A stretch of DNA of 64,000 nt from Protula sp. h YS-2021 (GCA_949752745.1 OX457033.1:14304156-14368155); one strand, 5' to 3'. Counted from the stretch's first letter, positions 46,901 to 61,300 are shown. The notes: generated by a model from the sequence alone, not told the origin. Program-made: numbers and translations.

Positions 46901-49287
46901 CTCTCTTCTGTCTGTCCGGTTCAATCTCTATGTAAGTATCTTCTACTCTCAGAAGGCTACAAGAAAAAGGAACAAAAAGCATTGATCATTTCTTCATGCC
47001 CATGTTCAATAAAGATCTGTCAAAACAGACCACTTTCAAAGACATAAAAATGTAATTCTGGACGCTTAAGTAAAGCCAAAGCAGAGGCAGAATTAAGGGA
47101 CCATCAAGTAAGACAAGTTGCCTACTCGACCAGGCCTCTGCGTAGCGTACCCCTAACGGACATGCTGCAAACGGATTGTTGGTCAACACCTAATTCGTTC
47201 AGTAAACATTACCTAAAACACCATTTCCAGTGCGAACTGTCCGGCCTATGCTCGTTAGGCCCTTTCGTAGCGGCTGAAGCAATAGTCTTTCACTTAGTCC
47301 TGAGGCACACCCAAGCACAAGGAAGCCTTTCAGCGCCCTGGCAATGGCTCAGGCAAATACAAGAGGGGCCAAAACCAAGGCCACCGATAACTGTGTCGTA
47401 GCACCAACCAGTTCTTTTAAAACAGGAGCACCTTACGCTTTAGTTATTGCTCAGTACCCTGAGGACAGTGCCACTGGAGCTCTCACACCCGTTGATTAGC
47501 GCTGGGTCGTGGTGGTTCACCCCTGCGAGACCGGTACCCCATCTTTCCTTGGCAAAAAGGGGGTTTGTACATGCACACTACGCATCCTCCTCGTTGCGGT
47601 CACTTGAGTCGGACTCACAGGGATCAAGTACCTAGACTAGCCCAGTTCACTTAGCAAGCAACCGAAATTTTACATAAGCACGTTATAGTGCATTCGTTGT
47701 ATATCTAATGATATCTGGTCATGTATTGAATGAGCACATGATAGTGCTCCTCCTCTCTGGTCAGTGACTTGAGTTGAGCGTATTCTGGTGCGTTCAGTAT
47801 AGATCAATCGATAATGTGGGGTAGCATGCTAGAAGAGCGCACGATGGTGCGTCAACTTGTCTTGTACGATTACCTCGTGTCGCTTACCCCTATACCATGA
47901 AAGTGCACTACGTGTTAAGCCTCTGGCTTGGTTCTTGGTTACATTTTTGAAACTTTAAGTATCAAAATGTTTGTTCATGGTAATGAATTGCTTATGTATG
48001 ATCTTTGTAACTGACCAAGCACCTCTGAATAATACAAGTACTTGGTCACATAGTTAACAACGTGGACTTGGTTCCACGATCATGTTTGTGAAAAACCAAA
48101 TAAAAAGAGATTACTATACGTATTCTCAGATCGATCTTTGCGATTAGACTGGGCTATTTTCTCGAGGGAGGATGGCGGGAGATGGTGTTGTCAAGGGTTG
48201 AGAAGAGATTGGTCGTGGGTGCGTCTTCTCTAGCTGTTCTTTTTTCGTCTGTTCGTACTTCCGTGTGCGAGAGTTGTTGACCAACTCGATTATATTTTGG
48301 ACTAAGGTACATTAAACACGTGAACCATCTTCAGTAGTGTTTTATTTACGCTTTTTTCGTTCACACGGAACTCGGCACGTTCTTTGGAGTAAAAGCTAAG
48401 TTCTTTGGAATTTTTTTACTGAGCTTGGCTCACAACCCAGGTCACCCCGACTCCTGTTTTAGTCCCATATAAAAGTGTAGATACGCGAATGCGGAGCTTT
48501 TACGAAGTAAAATCGACGTTTTATTTTCTCAAAACGCTCTTTTACGAGTAAAATCGTAATTTGCGTCCTCCACTTTTAACATGATTTTCCCTTCCAGCCA
48601 CCCCACGGACCTGGGTGTGATGCAGGAGAACAATTACCGAATGAGGCTCGGGACCAAGGCACCAAGGACGTTGATTGAATTTTACCAAGAACGGGACTAT
48701 CCGGGCCGCTAAGAAAAATTCTTAGTTCCCAAACTATGTGATACTTAGAGTTTACACTAAATTTCCAAATTTGCGTGATACTTAGAGTTTGCGAGAAAAC
48801 CCGTATAAAAGTGGAGAACGCAATTTACGGTTTTACTCGCAAAAGAGCGCTTTACGAAAATAAAGCGTCAGTTTACGATGAGAGTTTTGCGGGGGTGGGG
48901 TGGGAATAGTGGCCTCGGATAGCCAAGATATACTTGAGAACCACGGATTAAATGTAGAACAAAATTTTACGTATGCAGAAGAGTTTAATAGAAATGCTTA
49001 TGAATTTCCTTCGAAAACCGCTAATCCAATTCATAATAGCACTATTTGATTGATAGGAATCAGTCCACTCACAGAGGACCTACTTTCACACTTGGCTGAT
49101 TTCGGAGTCCGTGCTTCCCTCTACGAGTTCACAACAGGCACACACATAGAACACGTTCTGAGAATGCTGTCATCATACTCTGAGCATGCCCACCCCTACG
49201 TCATACTCTGCTCCACTAATGTGACGTCATCAATATTACAGAAGGTTAATAGAAGAAGGACCACCTTTGGGGTTGAACCCTAGGGGT

Positions 49288-49356
<69 letters not shown>

Positions 49357-52300
49357 CCATGCGTGTCCAATGAAAAAATGCGGGTAATTTTGAGACCAGA
49401 TGCGATAGTCGCGGAGTACCAGTTTCGTTTAAAAGGGTGTAATTTACATCCAGTTATTCGTGTTTTCCATTAAAAAGGAGAGCGGGTGGGAGCTTTCGGA
49501 ACTGCACTCCATATTTAGTTAAAAGGGGAATATTATTTCAAATCGCGAACTCCCCTTTCAGGAGTGGCTTTAAAACCTCATGAGTACAAATAGTAACCAA
49601 TTGGTACCTGAACGCCTCCGACGCGGTGGTGGTGGTGGGGGAGGGGGGTTAGGGCGATTGAAGTAACGAGTGGGGCGATTTCAGCAGTAGTCGTATTTGT
49701 CGCATTCTTCATAGTAGAAGGCATCTTGAACGGAACTGTTGAAGCGGTACTATCTGTCAGGTGCCGCATTTCCAGTGAGACCTTATCTCGCGTACCATCT
49801 GTTAGGTGCCGCATTTCCAGGGAAGGCTTATCTCGCGTACCATTTCTCAGGTGCCGCATTTCCAGGGAGCCCTTATCTCGCGTACCGTCTGTTAGGTGCT
49901 GCTTTTCCAGGGAGGCCTTATCTCGATCTGTTAGATGCCGCATTTCCAGGGAAGGCTTATCTCGTGTACCATCTGTTAGGTGCCGCATATACAGGGAGGC
50001 CTTATCTCTATCTGTTAGGTGCCGCATATACAGGGAAGGCTTATCTCGCGTACCATCTGTCAGATGATGCATTTCCAGGGAGGCCTTATCTCAATCTGTT
50101 AGGTGCCGCATATACAGGGAAGGCTTCTATCGCGTACCATTTCTCAGGTGCCGCATTTCGAGGGAGCCCTTATCTCGCGTACCATCCGTTAGGTGCTGCA
50201 TTTCCAGGGAGGCCTTATTTCCATCTGTTAGGTGCCGCATATACAGGGAAGGCTTCTATCGCGTACCATTTCTCAGGTGCCGCATTTCCAGGGAGCCCTT
50301 ATCTCGCGTACCATCCGTTAGGTGCTGCATTTCCAGGGAGGCGTTATCTCGATCTGTTAGGTGCCGCATATAAAGGGAGGCCTTATCTCGCGTACCATCT
50401 GTTAGGTGCTGCATTTCCAGGGAGGCCTTATCTCCATCTGTTAGGTGCCGCATATACAGGGAAGGCTTATCTCGCGTACCATCTGTTAGGTGCCGCATAT
50501 ACAGGGAAGGCTTATCTCGCGTAACGTCTGTTAGATGCCGCATTTCCAGGGTCGTGTCTCAAGATATCCTTGCAGTTATTTCTCATGTATAGTGCCTTAT
50601 TTTGAGGCAGCATTTTTTGTGATTGATGAATAATAGCTACAAGATTACTCATATTAAGTCAATATATGTTTTGTTGCATGGCGTAATTGGCATTGTGACT
50701 GAGCATAACTACAATGTTTAGCGACATGTACGTTCCGGTCAACATTGAAAAATATTGACTTGGCAATTGGCCACTAAAATTACAGGATTTGGGCAAATCA
50801 TGTAACAATAAAAAAGCATGCTGAAGCTGTTATGGTTGTTTTTTAAATATCAGTAGTTTTAAGATCTTTCTTTTAAAATTTCGGATTAATGACATCCCTC
50901 CTTGACATCTTTTCAGGTACGAAAATTCAATCTACGATTCCTTAAACGCAAGTGGATAACCTACAGCGGGGCTTCTATACCAGATCTGGATCACACGTTC
51001 GCGGATAATGTTGCCATAGTAACCTCTTCCGTAAACTTTACTACAAGATTGCGCCAATATGCGGAAGTTGTCCTCCAGGCATCACTGGACGCGGCCAGTA
51101 ATGCCACTTCTGTGTTCAAAGACGCGCATATGGACATCTGCCAATCACGTGTCAAGTTTGACGTCAGAGCGGACGTCATCCGAAATGTTAAGGTATTGTA
51201 ATGTAAAAGTAGAATATGACATAGTTTCCTCAACATTTCTCTAGCATACACCGCGTGCCATTCAGTGTATAAGGCGGCCGCAAGAGGTCTTATTGAAAAG
51301 TCCATTACTCCATTTTAATGTAATTAGTTTTATTAAGTTTCCCGGGTTATTTACGTGCAAAAAATTTTCAAAAAATATATTTTCTAAGTTTTAAACACTA
51401 GAATGCATGACTTCTAAAGATTCTGCTTTATGACTTTCCAAAATGAATCTGCCCTCAGGACCGTAACAGTCGCCGCCCAAGATAAGGTTTCTAGTTACTC
51501 TTTAAACGCTGGGCCAGTCCACATTATGCACATTTAATACAAGCGCCGACCGATAATACTGATTTCAAAAGGTGATCAAAAACAGAAAACAATGCTTTTG
51601 TGACCTTACAACTAAAGTATATTATTTAGCATTTCAAATGATTTAGATGACAAACACAAGGGGTACTTGAGAGCACCTGTATCTATTAGCTATTAGTATG
51701 CTTGCTTTGAAGTTATGCGAACAAACAAGGACTCTGGTTCGCTGTACTCGGAATTACACAGATGCATAATCAAATATGTTATTTCGAAACTTACTTCAAT
51801 TACTCAACTTCTAAAATATCTATTAACTTGGTTACAGGTGTGTGTCGGGGTGGGGCTGGGGAGCAGGTTGAAGTTTAAAAAAATCACCTTTTTTCAAATT
51901 TGGGGTGGGAATGCAATGCCAAATGCACTCCTCCACTCTCCTTTGGATTCGCCACTGCCATTAACCGAATACTGACGCTTGAAAGGGGATAGGTCAATTC
52001 GCCACCGGTCAATTCCCCACCGGACAATTCGCCACCAACAAATTCGCCACCGGTCAGTTCACCACCGGCTTAATTTAAAAAGGTCGGACTCGCCTACAGC
52101 CTATATTTTTCCACAAGTTTTGAAAACTTCACAAAGCTTAAAACAAATATATATCATATTTGTTGTTGATCAAAGACTCTGTGTTTTAATCTTTCTTGTC
52201 AAACTGTCAATTTCCTTCATTGATCCTAATCTAGACCCCTTTTGTTTGTACAAATCAGTAGTTAATTAAACAACGGACACCAGGTGAGTTCCCGATTAAT

Positions 52301-55300
52301 TTTTAGTAATTTCAAAATATGTTGAACTGAACGGTTGTTTTGTGTTTCGAAAAATGTATTATTAAATTTTGCTTAAGTCTGATTGTGCAATGGAAATTGT
52401 TAAAACACAAAGAGGGGGCCAAAACAGTGGTCATGATGGGTATATGTATTACGAAGAAAACAACAAATAAAAACTGGATAAGATGGAGGTGTGTAAACAG
52501 AGGACTAACTTATTGTAAAGGAAGAGTCACAATTGATATCAATGTAAGTACTGACTTTTAAATTTAAATAAATAATTTAACTAAATTTAACTAAATTGCT
52601 AATTAACAAATTTACAACAACAAAAGTAAAGTAAAGAATTTAAAATTATAAGACAAAGGACAAAATCGTGGATAATAATCAGCGAATTGTGAAAAATATA
52701 ATATATATATAATATAATAAAAATTAATTATAATACAATTTTAAAATATAACAATAAATTTTTGCTTTCAGGTGGGAAATATTAGCGCGTCTACTGATCA
52801 GTCATGAACCAGGCGCTAACGCTGTTGCGATAGCAAAGTTTAGGGATGGCATAGAAGACAAAGCGCACAATGTGATGTGCCGTCCTGCGCAAGTTTTGGC
52901 TGACGCTACTCAAGAAGCTCCTAAATATGTACGGGAAAAATAGGAGATCTCGAAAGGTACTGCAGGCATATAAGACGAAAAAAGCGTGTAGCGTTTGCTA
53001 ACGATCCCGCACGTCTGTCCGATCTGGAAATCACCGATGAGTGGACGACTACCGGTGGCGAGGAACCAGCACCATTCTTAATATACGACAGCGGACCGGA
53101 AGATGGGCGAAACAGAACTGTTATCAACTCCACCACCGAGGGATTACGGTTTCTTTGTCGATCATCTGTGTGGTTTATGGATGGATCTTTTTCAATCGCT
53201 CCTACAATATTCCAGCAAGTGTATGTCATCCAAGCCCCTCTTGGTGAAACCGCTGTATTCTGTGTGTATGCGTTTTTGCTCGGAAAATTGCAGGATATAT
53301 ACTACTATACTACTATATAATACTGTACTACTACATAATATATATATATATACTACTTCAGAGTGTGGATAGTGAATGCCAGCAGATGGGATTTAAGTCG
53401 AATCCTACCACAATTGTGACCGATTTTGAACGTGCTGTTATGCAGACCATAACCACTGTATTTGGACCTCACGTCAACATCCACGGCTGTTTTTTTACTT
53501 AACGCAAAGTACGTGGCGGAAAATCTAAGAGTTGGGACTTGTTCCACTGTATCGCGAATCTGAGGATATAAAACAGTTTTGTGGAAAAATTGACTGGCTT
53601 TTCTCCTTGTCGACAAAGTATCTGATGGAATGGCCTATCTCAGGGATAACGTTCCTGACCAATTGGACGATCTACTTTCGTATTTTGACCTCACTTACTT
53701 CACGGGTGTATATCGTCAGGTTCAACTGCCGGCCGTCGATGCCGCAAATGCTCCTCCTGGCGCCGATACTTCGGCGATTGCCTCCAACGTTCACACCCGC
53801 TACTTGGAACGTTCATGAAGTAACAGTTGGTTGGGCACAAACACCCGTCATTTTACACATCTGTTACAGCTCTTCGCAAGGATGCCGCAATTTTTAGCGT
53901 TAAAATATTCCAGAATGCACACTGTCAACCACCCGAGAAAAGAGTAAAATACAGCATCAGAGTTCTTCAGCGTCGGTTGCAAAATTTCTACACAGATTTT
54001 GCAGAAGAAATAAAAAAATTTGGAAGAATTTCTCCGTGGAATTGGACACTGCAAACGCTTTTAAGTGCATGAAGACGTACAAAAAAACGTTGTTCAAAAT
54101 AAGGATATGAACAGCTGAATACGGTTTGAGTGGATGTATTTCAGATTTAATTCGTGCGAAAGATTCAAAACAAGGATTAAATTTAGTATATTATTATGTG
54201 GCAATGATTTTGTAAGCGGTACAGTAACTGAGTACAAGTACAGTGACATTTCAGTTTTTTAGTTTAAGGAGCAATTAAAAGTTTGTTGTCAATGAAATAA
54301 ATACAATTTCGTATATTCTGTTATATTTATGATGTTGGAATACACTGGTTTTTGTGGTTACTTAAAGTACAATTTAGTTTGGTGGCGAATGTGACCATTT
54401 TCGGATAAGGCGGTGGCGAGTTGACCGGTGACGAATTGACCGGTGGCGGTTTGTCGGTGGCGAATTGGGTGGTGGCGAATTCGTATGTAACCCGCTTAAA
54501 CACACGGTGATTAAGCGGTTTAAAGCCTGGTTTTTTTAAAATAAATTTACAGCTTTAGCACTTAACGTACATTTATCCTCATATTGTGGTATGCGGACAA
54601 AGTCATCTCTTAAAAAAGCCCCCGAAGAAAATCCTTCGTATTCTGGCAATTACGGAAAAATCCTCTTGGAGTGTTTTCATACCTGGAGAAAATCCTCCAT
54701 CTCATTAAAACAAATGTTAGCGAATATTTAGTCTAGGCATTAAATGCATTAAAATGTTGTTTAAAACCTAACAGTATTCATCGGCTGCTTTTATCTGCCC
54801 ACAATGTCCGAATAACTGCGTCGCGTCTCTAGCTCAGAGTCAGGCAAAATATGGTCATGGATAGATTTGGTGGAGGGAGTACCATGGTGCCGAGTGCTAT
54901 TCGATTTGGTTGAAACTCACCTCTGCTAGTCAATGATAGAAATTTGACAAGGCATCAAGTGGAAACCGTCTTAGAGGGAGAAATCGTACCGTACTGTAAA
55001 ACGAATGTACAGCTATTTACATGAACAACAAGGCGCGCCCTCATATGGCAGAAACTGGCACGAATCCGTTGCCTGCTAATCATATCTGGGAACAGCCCTG
55101 TTGAACACGTTTCGAGTCCTGACGTGCCGCCGCCACACAGTCATGCAAGCCAAGATACGCTGAATTGTGCAACGGATGATAAATCTGTTCATTATATTGA
55201 GGGCAAATGCATTACTCCGGCCAGAGAAGGGCACACAAGATCTTGAAAACTAAAGTGCAATATGACTTCAGAACGTTGCTAAAATGCTGTTGCTGTAAAG

Positions 55301-58300
55301 TTCTGCTTGCCTGAATGTTTGACTATTTGTAGCGAATATCTGTTTTGTTCATGTGCGTAAGTCTCAGAAGGTTATGCCGAATATTTCTTACAATATAACA
55401 ATTTATATCTGTCATTGTTCTATTAAATTGTATCAGCATATATGCATACATATAGTTTTTAAGTTGGTCATTTCCTGACATCAGTTACGTAAATCTTCGT
55501 ATTTAAAGATACGTGTAACTATGACAGATTACACAATAACACCTAGTAAACGAGTAAATGTAGCATGGGCAAATTTAAAACAAAAATCACTGATTTTTGT
55601 TTCAGAAAGCTGTAGAGAAGATGCTTAAAACTTGGGACAGTGCTGCTGCATATGACGTATACAGTACCGCGTGCTTGACATCTGACGGACGGTTAAACAT
55701 TCAAAAGTTGGCCTCCTGGAATAACAAGGCCAAACTGGATAATCACGGAGAAATATTTTCACTTTCAGCATACGGTCTAAATAACAGGACATTCAAGGTG
55801 TCGTCTATCGAGGTAATTCCTGCCATCCTTTCTCTCTCTCTCTCCCTCTCTCTCCCTCTCTCTCTCCCTCTCTCTCCCTCTCCCTCTCCCTCTCCCTCTC
55901 TCCCTCCCTCTCTGTCTCTCTCTCTCTCCCTCCCTCTCTCTCTCTCTCTCTCCCTCCCTCTCTCTCCCTCTCCCTCTCCCTCTCCCTCTGGTTTTGTAAT
56001 GTGCGTAATCAGTTAGGTTTATGTACAATGGGAAAAGCAACACACCACAGCAAAGCTAACTGGAGACATTATGAATGAATTTGCTAAGGAAAATAACATC
56101 AGAATAATATTTTACTTAGCAATGACGTAGAAAGCGTGTGTTGCGGTGTGTAGAATTGCTCTCTTATTAACAGAAACTGCTCATTTTCTTACAGTATTCG
56201 TTTTTCCAAAAGAAGAAATACGATAAAAATGGAACTATGATAGGATGGGAAGGTCTCACATTCCAATTATTGGACGAACTGAGTAAAGATCTCAACTTCA
56301 GGTGAAAACTGTAACATTGCGACCAGTGGTAGCAATGTTTTTTGAAAACGTGCAAATTTCATATGGGTACAAAAAGGAAGACTATTTTATTATCTAAGCT
56401 CAAAAATTTTACCCCATGTAATACCTCAGTCATGTCTGCAGGCCTTTTCCCTTGAAGCTTACTATGACTTCGCACTAAGTTAGGATTAGTTTCCCATGAT
56501 TAGTTTGAAACACATCGATCATAGATTTCTGCATCTTCGAGGCACTATGTTAGCATATTTGTGTGAATTAACGATTTTTTTGAAACTTTGAGTATATTTT
56601 AACTGATCCCGGACCATGTAAAATCAACCCGAAACCATATTTTATGGTATCAACTGATAAAATGAGAAAACCGAGACACTGGGATATTTTAGGGCCTTGC
56701 CATTTTACCCGGTGTCATCAAGTAATGTCTAATCAGATTTGGTGGAAATTCTGTAGTGTTCAATCAGATTTGGTGGATATTCTGTAGTATTTAATCAGAT
56801 TTGGTGGAAATTCTGTGATGTCCAATCAGATTTGGTGGAAATTCTGTTGTGTCCAATCAGATTTGGTGGAAATTCTGTAGTATCCAATCAGATTTGGTGG
56901 AAATTCTGTGATGTTCAATCAGATTTGGTGGAAATTCTTTTGTGTCCAATCAGATTTGGTGGAAATTCTGTCTCAGTTATTCTGATCTGATCACATATGG
57001 TTTATCAGGCAAAACGAACAAGCCCTTAAAACAACGTTTGTCTTTTAATTACTTATGTATTTGTTTGTTTGTATGTTTCTGTCCTCAGCTACACGGTAGT
57101 GGAGCCCGCTGACGGTGAGTGGGGCATACTGAGCGACTACGGGAATTGGACGGGCATGATTGGACAAGTCGCAGCGAGGGTGAGCAGCTTTGTATTCCTT
57201 GTAGCAGCCGCAGCAAGTCTTAGAGCTTCGCGACAAGTACTTACAGTACTATATTCTTGCCCCAGCTGTCTCGCTCTTGTGAATACTTTTGTCCCCTTGT
57301 GAATGTCTTTTCAGATTAATTCAATATGTCAGTATATTTAGTACATATTGAATTCAAATTTTGGTTTCTCTTATTGAACTAGAGATATCTCTAAATGAAC
57401 TAGATATGAGAAGAGAAGTTTATTTGTTAGTCAACAAACTGATCAATTCTTTTGAAAATGTCAACACAGAATCCTTAACATAATCTTCTTCAAATAAAAT
57501 AAAATCAAGACACCATTATTTCCTTCATTCAACTAAAATGCAATTGAAACAAAACAAGAATTACATTTTTACGTGACATAGTCAGAGTCAGTAACTTGTC
57601 TGATAGCTGTTTACTTGTCAAAAGCATATTTTTATCCCAAATGAGCAGTTGTGAGTGCAGTTCCAATCATTTGGCGAACCAGTTTATTGCAGCAAAAGCA
57701 TCAATGCGATAGCTCTGGCTGATCCAAACCGAGGCGTAACGTTCCCCGATTTGCCTGTGTTTGCATTGACATCCATCTATGCTAGAGCCTGTACTAGTCG
57801 CCAAAATGACATGTTACCGGTTGCATATTTTTCACGACCTCTTTTCATTTCAACTGTTTGTCTAACGCATTCGATTTCTATGCAGGAACTCAGGATTTCA
57901 GGACAGGAACTCACACCAATTAATGTGTCATGAAATTCCGTCAGCGAAAACTTGAAAATTAAGATATAACATAAAAAACATCCCGTGGTGTAAAAATGGG
58001 GTCAGGTTCTGCTGGACAGCATTCAGCGAAAACAATTTACTCTTTAAAATGTCAATTTTATGGGTTTAAAGTTTCTTTCGTCCCCCGGTCACTAATTACA
58101 TTATTTAATTAAGTGGAAGTTCTACAATAAATAATGCATAGAGACATGTTTTCATATTAAATAATGGGAAAATGGGACTGCAGTGTCTGGTAAGTTTTTT
58201 CTGGCCCAATGTTTATGCTTATGCGAAACAGGAAGTGGATTTCGCGGCGGCATGTTTTTCTATCACGGCGGCTAGGGAGGAAGTAGTTGACTTTGCCACA

Positions 58301-61300
58301 CCGTTTTTCCACGAACAGTCTGTGGTTGTCATCAAACGGCCCCCGGACACCAACAGGTAACGAGGACAAGGGGAAATGGGTGTAAGGTGGGTGGATCCAG
58401 GGGGACACTTATGGCTACCTTGCTACCTTGCTAACTTTGAAAGAATGTTCTCTTTTTAACCAAACGTGGGGTGTTATTCAGCAATATCACGTCGCGTTTG
58501 GCGACAATTTAAAAAATCCCTTTCTCGCCCGCTCCCCCCCCCCCACGCCGCCATCCGGGGGGGGGTGTGAAGTGACATCAGTTGAGATAAATGTGTTAAG
58601 TACAACACAAAACAGCTGGCTTTACAAGTTGGTATCAGTGTTTGCAATAACATCACTATTTTGGCGAAATACAGGGAGAGTCGGTGGAACAGAAAACCCT
58701 TAAACGCAAAAAACCGAACTGAGTTCGATAGTGGTTGTTTGTTATTGATAAATTCACCAACGACGGGAAACTGCCCTGAAGTGAATCGAGGATTTTCGAA
58801 ACAAAGTGTGTGTGAAGAAATAATAGGTGTAGGTTTTGACAACCCTTGAATTTCTATACGAATCCACAACAAAAGCAAAGCCGTGATTGAGCATTAAAGA
58901 TGTTTATTAAAGCTGTGAACATTTCTCTTATAATCAATTTTATTAAACTTACTGAAAATTTGTTAACAGGATGTTCTTGTATATACAACCATTTGACTGG
59001 CCAGTGTGGGTGTGTACCTTAGCAACTATTTTTCTCACTGGTACCACCTTATGGCTGTTCACCAGACTCAGTCCATACTATGACGTGTATAGTACGTCAG
59101 GTCAAGGACATTGTGAAGGCTGCATCTCATTGGTCAATTCATACCTTCTAACTGTTGCAGTTTTCTTACAACAAGGTATATTGGTTATTCAAACAGACGG
59201 TTTTCCTACAAGTTCTCAAATTTTTAACTTATTAAAACATACTTATAAAAGAATTGAAACTGACTTGAAAGAGCTCTTTATTTTTAGCAGGTTGAATTTT
59301 GCAGTCTTTAATTTGAAATACTTTAAACAGAGCTGAACAGTGTGATTTAAAACCCTCTGCTGCTCTAGAACAGAGTCAGTAAAAAGCCAGCTGCGCATGG
59401 ATTTATATGGCACTTTTCTATTATTATTACTATTATCTTTATCATCATTATTATTATCATTATTATTGTTTATTTGGCAGGTTCTGTTTGGCTTCCGGTT
59501 TCACAATCCGGCCGTATCACACTTGGCTGTTTCTGGTTTTGTTGTATCGTCCTTGTGGCGACATACACAGGTGAAATATAATTTATTTTAATTTTTTTAT
59601 TATTATTGACATTTTCTATAATATTTGTTAAGCACTGAGATTGTTAATGCTTTGGCTCCCATCAGCTACCATTTGATCAACAGCCTGCCAAAATGTTGAA
59701 AACCTTTCCATATCTGCCCTTGTATTCCACAGAACCTTGTATACATGTACATTGTCACGCAATTAAAAAAAGTTAAATCAGACTTTTGCTGCCTTAGACT
59801 GGATGTAAATCTTAATAACTGAACCTGGATAATTGCAAAATTGCATTTTAGCAATGCGGGGCCGTCCTTTGAGAACGGTTGCAATTTTGACAATTTTTAA
59901 CCGCCCCTCCCCCGCCCTGTGCATTGATGGCAAAGCCCAACCTCGTGTACAGACACATATTTATGTACTACTTCACAGGTACACGGTAAAATCCTCCGAA
60001 CCAAATATCGCTGGACAAAATATGCGTGGAAAAAAATCCACCCTAGCTCTAAATCCGCACAGATAAACACCACGAAGATATTTTTCGATACTTTTGTAAC
60101 TCCAATATCATCATAATAATTTTAACTGTAATTGACACGAAGCATATTATAAATCATGGAACAATTAATTGATTGGTCAAGGGTTAATGAAATCTTCTCT
60201 TGCGAAAAAGCATACTTGATCGCAACAGATGTGCTGTATTTCCTCCACCTGGATAAGAAACTAAAGACCATGTTGACGCTGATCTGCAGTGTCAGAAAGG
60301 AAAGGTTTCGACTGAGGAAGCAGGAGAAAACTCAGCAAACGCAGACACACCACTGGCACTGCAGCGAACGATAAGCTGCTTGCATGGTTCGACCCATGCG
60401 TTCGTCGGAGAACTACCAAATGTTACTGAACTCTAAGATTGGATAAGGAAAAACAAGCCCAACATCTGCTCCAAAATCAATTGGATTTTCGTTCCGCGTC
60501 TACAGAAATGTCCAAAGATTTAGAAACGATTACTTTTCTTCTCTAGAGTAGTATAAACAAGAGAAATGATAGCGGTGGGTAGGCAACTGGGAGACCCAAC
60601 AAAAATCAACCAATTCAGAACCATAGGCCTCCTAAATGTAAGATATTCATGTCCGTTCTGGCACAGCGAATGGTAGAGTACCTGCTGAGAAATCGATTCA
60701 TAGACACTGTGAAAGGAGGAATCCAGGTGTGCCAGGACGCACCGAATACACAGCGGTCACATAATCCGAGAGGTCAGGGCGAACAAAGGAGATCTGGTGC
60801 TTTGTAAACGGCTAAGATTTGGTAAGATTTGGAAATAGACATTATCATAGGTTGCACAATATCCATAATTATATTCACATCGCCAGTCAACCTTATGGCG
60901 GAACGCACGCCAAATGAGAAGAGAAGAGCCGTCACAGAGGCATGTAAAGGATAACAGCCCACGAGAACGTTCATCAACGACATGGCAGCCAATGCTAGGT
61001 CAATGGTTCAAACGAAGCGGACACTGAATGATATCATGGAAATGTTCACCTGGGCAAGAATGGCTTTCAGGCCGACAAAATCAAGCAGTTTCGTGATCAT
61101 AAATGGCAAGCCGAAGGAGATTATCTTCAAAGTAAATGGGCAACCAACTCCAAGATTGGAAGATAAGTCGATCAAATGTCTCGGAAAATGGTTTGTGATA
61201 ACCGGAAACAAAAGTGAAGTGTCGAAAAGATGGTCAGTTAAGCCGCAGTATGGACGAAAGAGGGTACTGCCAGGATCTTACAAATCATAACGCTACCAAC

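Larger units (their letters stand above)
43395..48880 (+). mobile_element. DIRS-like tyrosine-recombinase retrotransposon, decayed, with inverted terminal repeats
   Basis: It lies in intron 3 of the receptor gene. In order: left inverted repeat (43,395-43,575), leader rich in CTTGGT/ACCAAG words, ORF1 (44,312-45,043 and beyond), reverse transcriptase remnant with the YLDDW motif (46,007-46,021), tyrosine recombinase remnants (46,446-46,640 and 47,095-47,260), internal complementary region (48,455-48,590), right inverted repeat (48,640-48,880). This layout (no LTRs, inverted ends, an internal region complementary to the ends, YR in place of a DDE integrase) is that of DIRS elements, which integrate through a circular intermediate. 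Confidence 0.85.
51990..54482 (+). mobile_element. MULE-like DNA transposon with FLYWCH finger, decayed
   Basis: It lies in intron 5 of the receptor gene. It has inverted ends of tandem GGTGGCGAATTG words and, between them, a FLYWCH-type zinc finger and a MULE transposase remnant. Target-site duplications could not be recognised with confidence. Confidence 0.8.

Noticed and set aside
49578..50543. Long frames on both strands over the 45/39-bp repeat
   Set aside because: Open only because unit lengths are multiples of three; no start context, no domain, intronic position.
49745..50550. CRISPR-like array
   Set aside because: Repeats are contiguous minisatellite units with no unique spacers, in animal DNA.
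55777..56043. Arg/Glu-rich minus-strand frame
   Set aside because: Translation of the TC-rich tract of intron 6.
57655..57933. Open frame in intron 8 as an extra receptor exon
   Set aside because: Exons 8 and 9 already join in phase 0 to give the continuous S1 sequence; no suitable splice sites or similarity.
59397..59591. Frame giving VLFGFRFHNPAVSHLAVSGF
   Set aside because: It is the wrong frame of receptor exon 11; the spliced frame gives SVWLPVSQSGRITLGCFWFC.
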